64,000 nucleotides of DNA from Apium graveolens (taxonomy: Eukaryota; Streptophyta; Magnoliopsida; Apiales; Apiaceae), in assembly GCF_009905375.1 (NCBI RefSeq), contig NC_133650.1, positions 147,826,567-147,890,566 of the forward strand, given 5' to 3'. The position numbers and the translations under genes were made by a program. Shown piece after piece: positions 10,393 to 22,600 of the stretch (the stretch's first letter is position 1; each line of letters opens with the position of its first letter). Under the pieces are notes generated by a model. That model saw only the letters and a list, made by a program, of their open reading frames with translations, searched no databases and was not told where the DNA came from.

Positions 10393-11734
10393 ATGAAGAA
10401 TTCTCTAGTGTTGGATAGTGGATGCTCAAGACATATGACTGGAAATAAATTCTTGCTATCAGAGTTTAAAGAAGAGGCTGGCCCAAATGTTTTTTAAGGA
10501 GATGGCAACTTAGGAAAGACTTTGGGATATGGCAAGATTAAGCTTGGAAATGTCATCATTGAAGATGTAGCCGTAGTCACATGACTCAAGCATAATTTGA
10601 TCAGTGTGAGTCAAATCTGTGACAGAGGTTACCATGTAAATTTTTATGAAGAATATTATGAAATTGTTAGTAAATCAGATGGCAAGATTGCAATGACTCG
10701 TGTTAGACATGGTAACTTATATGAAGCAAGGGTCTCCATAAATACTGATGATACTGGAGTATGTCTACTTAGTAGAGCATCTGTGGAAGGCATCTGGAAC
10801 TGGCATAAAAGACTTTCTCATCTAAATTTGAACAACATCAATGAACTTATGAAGAAAGATCTTGTGAGAGGATTTCCCAATGCAATATTTACTCCTGATG
10901 GCTTATGTGATTCATGCCAGAAATCCAAACTAAGGAAAACATCTTTCAAGAGTAAAATTGAATCCTCAATTCTTGAATCATATCATTTGCTGCACAATGA
11001 TCTTTTTGGACTAGTAAATGTAATGTCTATTGCAAAGAAGAGGTATGCACCTGTTATTGTTGATGAGTATACACGATACACATGGGTGTATTTTCTGTAC
11101 ATCAAGGATGAGACACCATCAATTCTTCTTGATCATGTAAGTGAACTGGAAAAAGGACCAGCTCACAAAGTCAAGGTCTTTAGAAGTGATAATTAAACTG
11201 AATTCAAGAACAATACTATGGAAGAGTCCTGCAAGTACAAGGGAATCAAACAGGAATTTTCTGCCCCTGGAACTCCACAACAAAATGGAGTCGTTGACAG
11301 AAAGAATAGAATCTCATAGAAGCTGCAAGTACCATGCTTGAGGAAGCAAAATTTCCTACCTACTTCTGGGCTAAGGCTGTGCAAACTGCTTGCTTCACAA
11401 AAAATGCAACATTGATCAACAAGCATGGTAAAACATCATTTAAGACGGTGAAGGGAAAGAAGCCAAATTTGAAGTACTTTCACATTTTTGGCTGCAAATG
11501 TTTTATTCTCAAAACTCATCCAGAACAACTAACTAAATTTGATCTAAAAGCAGATAAAGGCATTTTTGTTGGATATACATTATCAACAAAAGCTTTCAGA
11601 GTTTATAATCTGAGAACAAGGGTGGTCATGGAATCTATTCATGTGTCTTTTGATGATAAAAAGATCACATGTCTAGAGGATGCAGATGACCGTGAAGAAT
11701 TGAGATTTGAAAATGAAGTACCATATGCTGAATA
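10393..11734 (+). pseudogene. Copia2 protease and integrase, decayed
   Basis: The protease active-site motif LDSGCSRHMTG is intact (Asp codon at 10414). The frame is open from 10597 to 11196. The integrase zinc-binding part shows WHKRLSHLN (10801) and CDSCQ. The catalytic core has the first Asp in HNDLFG and the second in FRSDN, where a stop follows. The third catalytic residue, normally Glu in the VERKN motif, reads VDRKN (about 11293), so the DDE triad is changed. Two more frame breaks occur before FPTYFWAKAVQTACF. The copia-specific C-terminal region (FGCKCFILKTHPEQLTKFD, GIFVGY) is open from 11334 to 11735. Order PR-INT before RT identifies Ty1/copia. Confidence 0.9.
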
Positions 11735-12139
11735 GTTAAATCCTGATAGTCTGGATGATTCTGATAATCTGACAAATCCTGATACAGCAAATCCTGACAT
11801 CACTCTAAGCTCTGATGAGCCACATGACAGTGGCAACTCTGCAAGAACTGAAGCACATATTGAGGGGGAGCAACATGATTCACATCAAGGGTCAAGTGAT
11901 TCAAATCAAGAAACCTCAATAGATTATTCAAATACTGATGAAGCAAATACTGATAATACTGAAATACTAATTCAGGGTGAGCATCTGGAAATAACAGTGG
12001 TACAAGGCAAAATGAAACAAGAGACTTCATGGATCAAGAGGGAGGTTCTACATCAAGAAGTCAATTTCCTTCTACATGAAAATGGACTAAATCACATACA
12101 CCTGAGTTAATCATTGGAAATCCTGATAGTAGTGTGAAG
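11735..12139 (+). other. acidic spacer of the Copia2 polyprotein between integrase and RT
   Basis: The frame continues from integrase after a stop and is rich in Asp, Asn and Ser, built from short repeats such as NPDS, NPDT and NPDI encoded by the TCCTGATA word. The same word fills the non-coding spacers of both copia elements. This is the usual variable linker between the copia integrase and RT. Confidence 0.6.
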
Positions 12140-13748
12140 ACTAGAAGAGTCAGTGAGAATGAATGTCTCTACCATTCTTTTCTATCTCAAAAAGAACCCA
12201 AGAAGGTTGAAGAAGCTCTGCAAGATGCTGATTGGATCACAGTGATGTAATAGGATTTAAATAAATTTTAAAGGAACAAAGTATGAACTCTTGTACCAAG
12301 ACCTAAGAATAAATCAGTAGTTGTTACAAAGTGGGTGTTCAGAAACAAAGCTGATAGTGATGGAATTGTTATAAGAAATACAGCAAGGCTGGTTGCAAAA
12401 GGCTATTCACAACAAGAAGGTATTGATCATGATGAGACTTTTGCTCCAATTGCAAGACTTGAGGCAATCAGAATTTTTCAAGCCCATGCTGCTTACATGA
12501 AAATTAAAGTGTTCCAAATGGATGTGAAGAGTGAATTTCTAAATGGTGAACTTGAAGAGGAATTTTATGTTGAACAGCCTCCAAGGTTCATTAATCCAAA
12601 ATATCTAGATCATGTTTACTTATCGGATAAAGCACTCTATGGACTAAAGCAAGCTCCAAGAGCCTGGTATGAAACACTTGCTTAATTTCTGTTGGAAAGT
12701 GGTTTCAAAAGAGGTACAATTGATAAAACTCTATTTTATAAGTACCATGGTAAGGACTTGTTGTTAGTACATATATATGTTGATGATATCATTATTGGTT
12801 CTATGAATGATAAACTTTGTGATAGGTTTGCAAAGCTAATGCAGTGAAGATATCAGATGAGTATGTTGGGAGAACTGAGTTATCTTTTGGGTTTACAAGT
12901 AAAGCAGACATATAAAGGTATCTTCATAAAGCAGGAAAAATATACTAGGAATTTGCTCAAAAGATTTGGAATGCAAGATAGCTCAGTTGCAACAACTCTT
13001 ATGGCCATAACAACCAAGTTAGATTTAAATACTGGTTCATCCATAGCTAATTATAGAGGTATGATTGGCTCACTCCTACATTTGACTGCTAGTAGACCTG
13101 ATATTATGTATGCTACCTGTCTGTGTGCGAGAAGTTCCAAGCTGATCAAAGGGAACCACATCTGTTAGCTGTAAAGAGAATTTTCAGATATCTCAAAGGC
13201 ACCATTAATCTTGGATTACAGTATCCTAGAGAGTCAGACTTTAAACTAATTGGATATTCTAAAGCTCATTTTGCAGGATGCAAAATAGACAAGAAAAGCA
13301 CTTCTGGAAGCTGCCAATTTCTTGGTGGTATATTAGTTTCTTGGTTCAGCAAGAAGTAAAAGTCAATTTCCACATCAACTGCTGAAGCTGAGTACATTGC
13401 TGCAGGAAGTTGTTAGCTCAAATTCTTTGGATGAAGAATCAATTATTGGATTATATGTTAGAATATTCCCAAATTCCTATATATTGTGATAATCAAAGTA
13501 CTATTGCAATGTCAGGAAATCCAGTACAGCATTCAATGACTAAAAATATCAGCATAAATTACCTTTTCATACGGGAACATGTAATGGAATGTACAGTTGA
13601 ATTGCTTTTTGTTCCTACAGATCAGCAGTTAGCATACATATTCACCTAACCACTCTGTGAAGCCACCTTTACCAGATTGGTGAATGAATTGGGAATGATT
13701 TCAGGACAATTCTCAAATTTTGATGAAAAAATTATGATCTGTAGCTAA
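12140..13748 (+). pseudogene. Copia2 reverse transcriptase and RNase H, decayed
   Basis: The RT_copia domain starts before 12250 and is open at 12335-12685 with [23 protein letters not shown] (first catalytic Asp intact) and [14 protein letters not shown]. After a stop, the YVDD box is intact at 12776-12787. The connection region (GELSYLLGLQVKQ) is open from 12857 to 13168. A frameshift near 13140 leads into RNase H. There YSDADYAG of the family has become YSKAHFAG, so catalytic acidic residues are lost. STAEAEYIAA, YCDNQST and the end motif CEATFTRLVNELGMI are still visible. It would have copied RNA into DNA in the particle. Several stops make it inactive. Confidence 0.9.
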
Positions 13749-13977
13749 TAATTAGAGTGTGGTATCTTTATCTTATGTATCAATATTTGTTAAAATATGA
13801 TAATAGTATTAAACTATGATGTCATGTATTCATGCTTTTTGTTGTCAAATTATCAAGTCAAGTTTAAATCCTGATAGTTAAACTCTGACAATAGTTGCAT
13901 GATAAACTCTGGTAATGTGAATAAGTACTGATATTAGCAAAAGGTGAGTTGAATGATAAATCCTGATAGTAGCTAGA
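13749..13977 (+). other. Copia2 spacer after pol, left part
   Basis: There is no coding frame. TCTGAT-type words are frequent. The last 47 bp (13931-13977), ending in the target site CTAGA, recur at 33268-33314 in front of the second Athila LTR copy. Confidence 0.6.
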
Positions 13978-15066
13978 TGTTAGTCGCTAAACAAGCGCTA
14001 ATAATACACGCAAGTATACAAGTTCGCAAGTAGTATAGAATCTTTTCTAGTTCATTCCCACAGAGACTGTATTGGTTAACTAATTAATTCATACACTTAA
14101 ACAACAATGTATGGTTATTATCCAATGCTAAGATGATAACAAATTGAGGTTGTTTATAACTAGGAATTAAACTAATAATTATAACTACGAGATTAAAATT
14201 TACTGAATGAATATATATGACAAACATGGGATTCTAACTTCATTAAATACTTCATTCAATAGCCTTATTATTCTTAACCTTAGCATGTGATGGTGATAAC
14301 ACTAATCAGATAACACGGAACTGATAAACTCCAACTTTCGTTGCATGAGTACCATACTACCAGACATCCACAAAAGAGATAGAAGCTGAATAGACACCAA
14401 TTATATTGAGACCCTATATGTCTATAGAATTTGACAACATAACGGTTTAAGCACAAGTTATCTATCTTGATTACACAGGGCAAGTAAGATGGTTAAAATT
14501 ACCTACGAATCATGCATAACTAATACATGAACCTATGCTAGCATGGCAAGTTCTAAATTCTCAAATTCACTTTCGCTTCATTAAGAATTACATACTATCT
14601 TATAAGTTCGCGACGCTCATAAGACGAATACGCACAACCAATACTAGGATATCATACAATCACCACATGCTGAGGCATCAAACAATTTTACTAAAGAAAT
14701 CCATAAATAAATCCGCTAGAACCCCACGATAACGATTAGCCCATAATCGGCCTCATCTTCAACGTGGGTTCCGATAAAAATATGGTATAACACACGTAGT
14801 CTTTATAACGAATAAATAATAGAGTATAACACAAGAGTATAGGTTCAAAAAAACAAGAAACGAGCATCCAAGATTATAACTCAAAACAAAGATTCACAAG
14901 AATAAACTAGATCATCTTCGCCTTTGTTAAATTGTGCTATAGATCTCTTGTCTTCTCCTTAGCTATGAAGTGTCTCTCCTCCTCTTAAAAACGGCCTAGA
15001 GTTATTTATATAGAAGCCCCATGCAGTATAGAACTCTTTCTCATAAACCAAGTAGAAACAAGAATC
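13978..15066 (-). repeat. Athila-like LTR A, first segment (3' end of the LTR)
   Basis: It aligns with 33315-34385 of LTR B at roughly 95% by eye. It ends TTTAGCGACTAACA on the minus strand. A TATA box (TATATAAATAA, minus strand) lies at about 15003-15013. Short frames inside it are chance. Confidence 0.85.
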
Positions 15067-18000
15067 TGTAACATCTGGGAAATATCGTATAATTATTTAT
15101 ATCAATATATGATTATTATGTGAATATTATATGAATTTTTGGTGAATTATCTGGTGTTTGATAATAATATTTGGATGTTTGTATGTAATAAAATGTGAGT
15201 ATGTTAATTTTAATATGTCCAGAATAAAATATAGATAATTAAGGTATTTTTCTGGTAATTTTTGGAGTATTAGATGATTTTATAATAATTTATGAAATTA
15301 TTAATTACTTTCTGAATAATTACAAAATTATTTTATAAAGCCGGGAATCGTCCGACTTCAATCGTTTTTACGTTTTTACAGCCCGAAACTCTTCCGAAAA
15401 CTCCTTCCTAACCTAATCTGGTAATTCCGGACATTTTCCGTGTTTTGACTTTTTCGATCCGGATTACGGTTTGACCCGTGCGCGGGCCGGCGCAAGTTTT
15501 TCGATACGATAATCATTTCGGTGAACCAACGAAACCCGTATTTTCAAAAGACGGGATATTATTACATTATTTTCGTATAAAGTATTTTATAAAAAGCTCG
15601 GTTTTGATAATTATCCAATTTCGGTATTAAATCGGATCGTTATTGTAGTTACTTAGCGGCTAAGCAACTAATTTAATGATCCAAAACGATCCAAATACGA
15701 TCCAAAACGATCCAAAATTCCATAAATATAAATAGCCTATTTCTTATTTCGTTTATTCCGTTTATTCATTTGCAACCAGTTAAAATACCGAAAATACAGA
15801 GAAAACCCGAGAAAAACCGATACGTTCCCGGGAATCAAACACACGAACGAAGGCGTTATCGAACTCCGATTCGGGCGTGCAGCATATCAAAACGAAGCTC
15901 TCGAAATCTTCTTTCTGAATCAATCATCAGTTTCTGCCCAGAAATCATGGTAATTTTCTTATTTATTTATTTATATTCGAATTATTTGGCAATTAAATTA
16001 TGAAAATTTGTTCTTGATGTTGTTGATGTGATTTGATGCTTCCATGTTGTAGAGCATGTTTTTCTGGTCGATTTGGTATATTATACTTCAAAAATAGGGT
16101 TCAGTATCATATAGAAATTGAGGTTTAATTTTCTGAAAATTTCTTGAATATGTGTTCTTGGTGTTCTTGAAGAGTTCTGATAATCAAAGTCAATTTTGGA
16201 GGTGTTATTGAACACCAAATCACAAGTATGAATACCCGTTGTGAAGCCCTCAATCTGTTCTATCTGATTTTAGCATCAAAATCAACTGAGGATTGGTAAT
16301 TTATAAATTCATAAATTTAGGGTTTATGCTCGATTTGGGGATTTTAATTTGGTTGATTCTGGGAAGATTTGGAGGTTACAGGAGTGTAGATCGTTGAATC
16401 CTCGTTCGAACGGCACCGGTTTTGTGCCTGTTGGGTTCTGTTTTCGCGTCGCCGGAGAACCGCCGCGGCGACGGCGTTCTTGAAGCTTCCCGATGTCGGG
16501 GACGACGAGGAAGGAGGTGGATGGTGGGGGAGACTGCTGTGGACTACTGTGGAACGAGAAAACAGAAGAAATCAGTCTGGAATCACGGCGTTTGACCGTG
16601 TTTTCTCGCCGGAACGATCACCGGCGGCGGAGCCGCGGTGATGTTCTTCGTGACCCGATAACCCGGAGTCGACCCGGTTTCCAACCCGGTTTCGACCCGG
16701 GGTTTGATCCCCAAAACCTGAAACCAATTCCCTGAATTGTGTTTTTGATTTATTAATTATTTATTTATATTTTAGTAAATCAAAATCAGATTTTAAAAAT
16801 TCTAAATATTAAATAAAAATTAGTTTTAAATTCTGAAAAAATAGTATTATTAATTTCTAAATTATTTTATTAAATTATAAATTCGAATTTATTTATTTAT
16901 TTATTTATTTATTTAATTATTTATCTAATTATTTATTAATTATCTAATTAATTAATAATTGGGTAATTAATTAATAAGTAGGTAATTAATTAGTAAATAA
17001 GGATTAAAAATAATTAAGTGAGGTAATTAATAATCTAATAATTAGTTAATATTACGAGTAGTGATTCGATAATTAGAGTTATTATTCGAGCAATAGTTAT
17101 TCGAATAATATTGCGGTAATTATTTGTATTGTATAATTAAATACCGATAATTAATTGATTAACGAATCGTTTAAATTCCGATATTAATATATTAATTCGG
17201 TAGTATTCGAGAATAGTGTGTAGCTCGTATTTATACGAGTGATTAATCGTTGAGTTGGTTTATAATTTGAGTAATTCGTAGTTATTCGATAAATAGCGTA
17301 TCAGTTAATTAAGTTGATTGATTATTTGTAAATAATCGATCTAATCAAATAAATAACGATGAGTTGTAAATATTTGTAATAAATTGTGATTAATCCTAAT
17401 AATTAGGGATTAATTATTTTAAATTAGTAAATAATTATCTATTAATTATTTATTAAGTGATTAATTATTTCAATAATTAATCACATAATTTTCAATAAAT
17501 CGTAACTTCTTCGTTTTAACTCCAAAAATTATAAAAAAATTATTTTTGACTTTCATTTTTCTTAAATAATTATTTAAAAATATAATTAAGGATTGTTTAA
17601 TTATAATTAATTATTAATTAATTAAATCTTGTTTAATTCATAATAATTCAACCGTTAGTCCGATTTGAGTGAAACAAAGACCCCTAGACTCAGAAAAATG
17701 AAACGAATCCAATAAAAATGGTTGTAAGTTATAATTTCTTCTGAAAAAGAGTGGTTTGGTGATAGTTGATAGTTCGTAGGTCCTAGTAGGGATATAATTG
17801 AGCCGAATAAATCCCGAAAAATTATAATAAAATCAGATACGACTAGTAATGCAGGTATGAGTCTAGAATCAATTCTAAAAATAATTATAAGTCTAAAAAA
17901 AATTTGATTATGTGCTTTATGTGCTATGTGCTTTATGTGATTATGTGAACCTATGTGCTATATCAATATATGTGTATATATGCGAATCAGATAGAAACGC

Positions 18001-19594
18001 ATGGGTAGACTGATAAGGTTACGTGATATCAATTCAAGATACACGTATATAGTAAATTATCTAAACACCTATCTTTCCATGATGTGTTCAGTGTTAGCAA
18101 GGCAAAGCAAGCTAGGGTCAGAAGGTAGTGAGTTAAACCAGGTTAAGTTCGCGCAAGGCAAGTATCTCTATCATCACTTATTGTTCAAGTGATATTTATT
18201 TTAAATTTTACCATGCAAGTATTGCTTTCCCTATTCTCAGTTTAGAATCGATAAACATATCGCTGAATTAAATAATTCTGTTTATGCAAGTATTCCCGAA
18301 CTTTCTTTTAAATACTGCAAGTATTCCTAACCTTTCTCCTTAAATACTGCAAATATTTATTCGCTCCTATTCTAAGTTCAGAATAGTTAACTGTTTTATA
18401 TTTCGCTGCAATTACTCTTATTTATGCAAGTTCCTTTCACTATTATTTCTTTATCATCGATGGCTCTCTTGAGCAAGTACCCAAAGTGATTTGACATCAA
18501 AATACTCCACGGACTGGATGGTTACTATATATATATATATATAAGGACCAGTGATGAGCTGGATCCTATGGGCCGGAGATGGACCGGACCCTTTAGGCCA
18601 TAGTTGCCTGAGTACTCCTAATGTTGGTTGGGTCTATGCAGTTGGGTATAGATCCGCACTATCTCCTGACTGATCAGCAGGTTATAGTGCATATGTTGGT
18701 TTCTAGTGTTCAGTCCAATTTATTGTTGTTCGCCATTAATGGCATTCCCTCTTGAAGTAAAATGTGATTATGGGTTAAAGTTATTCTTTCTTAGCCCTCA
18801 GTTTCGGGAAATTACAGTGTTTATAAATGAATTCGAGGTTCAGAGTGTTGCTGCAGCATTTGTTGCTCAGTAATATTTAGAATCTTGAATGAATTGGGAT
18901 TTTCTTAATTATTCAACCCGTCCTTATCAGGCTGGTTTAGCAGGCTAAGTCTATGGAAACTTAGTCGATAATGATGGATACTGAATAGTTAGGAATTTCT
19001 TGAACATCGTTTTATGAATAGTTAGTGCATCCATTGCTCAATTATGAGATGATACCAGAAGCTATTTTGAAAACACGCGATCTCTAAAAGCTCTGACAAA
19101 AATGTCATTATGTCCTTTGTGATTTATAGCAATACAAATCAAATTGATTTAAGCTGATAAAGTATATCCTTTAAATGATTTCGTGTTTCGCTCTTCAAAA
19201 TATTTCAGAGATTTTGTCTGGAAGTTTTCTTTAAAATTAATATTTGAAACTCAAATTATATGCTTGCTGGGCATTTTTGGCTCACTCTTGCTTTGTCAAT
19301 TCTTATTCTGCCAGAAACAGATAAGGTCTAAAGTGAATAGCTTTGATAGACAGCAGAAGTTAGAGAAGTTTCCGTTGCGAGAGGTTGAAGGTGTTAGAAG
19401 AATGTGACAAGAGCATTAGTTCAAAGGTATATATACTTGTATTATAGTTGAAGTGAGTTGTAGAAGGTTAGATTCTTGTTTCATACCATGACCTGTAAAA
19501 GATCCGGACTCAAGGGGTTATTTATTTATTTCTTTACTTTATGTAATAATGGTTTAGTAACACCAAATCTTGACCCCGGATTTGGGGCGTTACA
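15067..19594 (+). repeat. left LTR of the LARD-like element (4528 bp)
   Basis: It starts TGTAACATCTGGG and ends TTTGGGGCGTTACA. From the left it holds a TATA box with an upstream decamer array (15678-15733), a CpG-rich island (about 16390-16700), a very AT-rich block with an (ATTT)n run (about 16887-16915) and a short (AT)n run at 18525-18543. The small open frames inside it (for example 15770-16003 and 16493-16735) are identical in the right LTR; that reflects the age of the insertion and does not show selection on a protein. Confidence 0.95.
15678..15733 (+). promoter_or_regulatory. LTR promoter: four GATCCAAA-type units and a TATA box
   Basis: Four close copies of GATCCAAAA/T at about 10-bp spacing (15678-15717) lead straight into ATAAATATAAATAG, a likely TATA box (about 15722-15733). 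A spacing of one helical turn would put repeated factor sites on the same DNA face. The right LTR carries the same block at 25298-25353. Confidence 0.55.
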
Positions 19595-19597
19595 GTT

Positions 19598-19609
19598 TGG
19601 TATCAGAGC
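19598..19609 (+). promoter_or_regulatory. primer-binding site of the LARD-like element
   Basis: TGGTATCAGAGC lies 3 bp after the left LTR and is complementary to initiator-Met tRNA. Confidence 0.9.
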
Positions 19610-22600
19610 TACAGGTTATTGGTCACTGAAATAAGAATAGGTGAGAGTAAGATAGGAATGATAGGTCGTACAGGATAGGAAAAACCCTAAGCAAATTCAG
19701 GATAAATTGAGTTGAGTGCGAATTAGGATTAGCAGATCCGATAAGGAGTTGGTAAGATAGGATTGATGAGAAAGTGTAAGGCGAATATCACAACATCATA
19801 GGTATATTGAAACCTCAGATCATACAATAATGAGAAATCGACGGATCGACGGAGACTTGGTATGTTACCCTACTTTTCATGTGGTTTTGAAGAAAATGCG
19901 ATTGATTTTGTGAGCACTTGTGAAAGAGATGCTAGGTGAGTTTTAGTACGAGTTGACTTAGGTATTAGGACGAGTTACACGTCGAAGGCAACCAGTGGAT
20001 GGAAGCTGATAAAGAACTAACGTGCGCGTTTCGAAGGAACCACCGTTGCGAGAAGATTCTTATCACTTATCGGGAGCTGCATGAGGAATAATATTTACCT
20101 TCCTAGATAAAGGTAAGATTAGCAAGAAGATGCGACCCTATTCACATACAGAACGTCGAATTGCGTGCGTGGTTGTAAGCATAACGTCGAGGACGACGAC
20201 ATGAATATGAAAGACAATGGCAGACGTCAGCGTTGAGTCCAAGTTAGGAATAAACTGGCATATAACGGTGAATGAAGTTTCGTCGGCTAATAAGTGCATG
20301 TATAATCCAAGGAAAAGTGGAAGAAGTACCAAAGTAGAGAGACCTTATATGGATATTCTTTTAATTAGACATTTTATTGGTAAATCAGGAAGATAACAAG
20401 TAATTTATATAGTAATGACGACTAAATATTTGATTTTTAAAACTTTAAAATTAGATTTCGGAAAAGATTTTCTTCATCAACTTTCAGAAGATTTTTGCAT
20501 GAAATGAGTTTTACAAATTGGTTGTCAAATTACTACTTATGTTCTTGTTATTATAAACAGAAAATGATCTAAAAAAAGAAGAATGGAATTAGACTCAGTG
20601 TTGTTATTCCAAGGGCCAAATAGACCCATCAGCAGGAAGAAGGTTTAAAGTTTTCTGTGAAAAATAAAGGTAAATTTGGTTTAATAATATCAATAATTGA
20701 ATCAACATGTTAAAATATTATTTATCCAGTTTATAAAATTATTAAAATTTAATGAGATTTGTGATTTGAATGAACGAAAGATTGAAGGAAATGGCAGAAT
20801 CTTCCAGATAGTTGGAGAAGAATCGTATTTTTATCGATGAAATTGAGGCATTACGTGATCAATGGGTATTTTACACGACATAGATGAAATCTGAAGCCGT
20901 GATTTTAACTTCGGAACAACGCGATTAAGATCAAAGTATTAAAATAGTCAATGTGAACGCGTTTCCAGGAAGCATTTTGAAGCAGTGATGTGACTTGAAT
21001 CGTGAACCTGTGTCCGCACGATCCTGAAGGCATACGTAAGTGAATCGTGGAAGGTAATCGGCATTGATATTCTTTCTTCTAATACGATAGCATATGTTCT
21101 TCTCGAGTTTGAATATGTATGAGCTTCTTCTGTTAATAAATCATATGAGGCGGAAACGAAAGAACATTCTTGTATCCTTTCTGAATTGTTTCTCTTCTCA
21201 AACAATTGATTCCTGATTGAGACCACAGTGTTATGATATGACGCTTTGTCGAAATGACGAAAAGTCGGGTGGGACGCCACCTAATCATGTGCTGTATGCC
21301 ATATAGTATGAAAGACTGGCCATCTTGAGTATGAATATGGTTGTCTCATCCTTCACTCATTTTTATTCCTTCAATCAGTTGTCGCATTGTTATTCCTTAT
21401 TCCGTTTTTCAATCAAAATCATGTTTACAAACTCTCCTCTTGCATCGAGTCTGTTCTTTGATGATTCCAAAAGAAATAGAATAGTCAGTGCGACAGGTAG
21501 AATTATGTGTCAAAGGAGAATATGATTGTAAGTTGATAAATAATGCACTACAAACTAGAGGATTTCGACGCGAAATGAATGGTTAGTGAATCGTACATTT
21601 ATTACAAAATTAGGAAGCAGAGTTGTGTGTGTCAGACGAAGTAAACGAGTATCGGGACGACGATCAAAGATCAAGGAAATTCTGAACGATGACTCAGACA
21701 GGCGGTTAATACCCGAGGCATCCCTTCGTCATGAAAAGATATTAGTCGTCAAATAAAAATCAAATTTCGAACGTGTTCTTCAAGAAGTTGTGAAGATCCC
21801 TAACTTAGACAATTGATTGTGAATTCAATGCTCATACCCGGGTCAGTAACGGAAGTTCGATGCAAAGCCATAAATAGAGATGAAGCAATGGTGACTCGAT
21901 TGTGAAACTTTTCAAGAAATAATAATCTAACGATTGAGTTTCTACCAGATTGTGATGGTAATAATGGAGACCATGCGCAATTATTAAAAGATAAACCGAT
22001 TAATAATGATCAGAAATAAATTAACAGAATCATGAAATCAAACCTTAAATTCATTAAGAACAATTCGTAATATTCTAAGAAAGGTATGGTTATATTAATC
22101 ATTGTGGGTTTCAGATCCAATCCCAATTAAAAAGAGATATGCTATACTAGTTAGATGCTGATCAAAGGTGAATTGTGGGAATTGATGATTTGGTTGATTA
22201 ATGGTGTCGGCTTGAGTCCGACTGGTAGTCAATGGTATAGGGGAAGTGCTGCCCAAATTTTCAGAAATTACCCTAAAGTTAAGAACAAAGAAGTATATGA
22301 TCATTCTCGTCAGCATTCCAGATAATTGCAATCTCGGTTCTTGAGAAAATTGTTATGACCAAACTGACTTTATGTAATTGGTCTTTGATTCCAGTTAGCT
22401 AGTTAGCACTTGGTTTAAGTGATCATTTAAAGGAGTTGATTGATCCACTTTGCCAACTAATGGTTAGTTAAATGGAAATCGATTCCAATTAGATTGAGTC
22501 AAGCTCTAACATAATTTCCAGATCCGAAATGAAAGATATAGAAATTTGAGAAAAAGTAATGGCGTTACCGTAAATTAAAAAGGCCTAGTTCAATTAGCGT

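Noticed and set aside
15770..16003. Open frame repeated identically at 25390-25623 (also 16493-16735 with 26113-26355, and 19183-19407 with 28801-29025)
   Set aside because: These lie in the two LTRs of one very young element; identity reflects recent insertion, not selection. No family is recognised.
19598..19609. tRNA-Met gene fragment
   Set aside because: Only the 12-bp primer-binding match is present at each LTR edge; there is no tRNA body.
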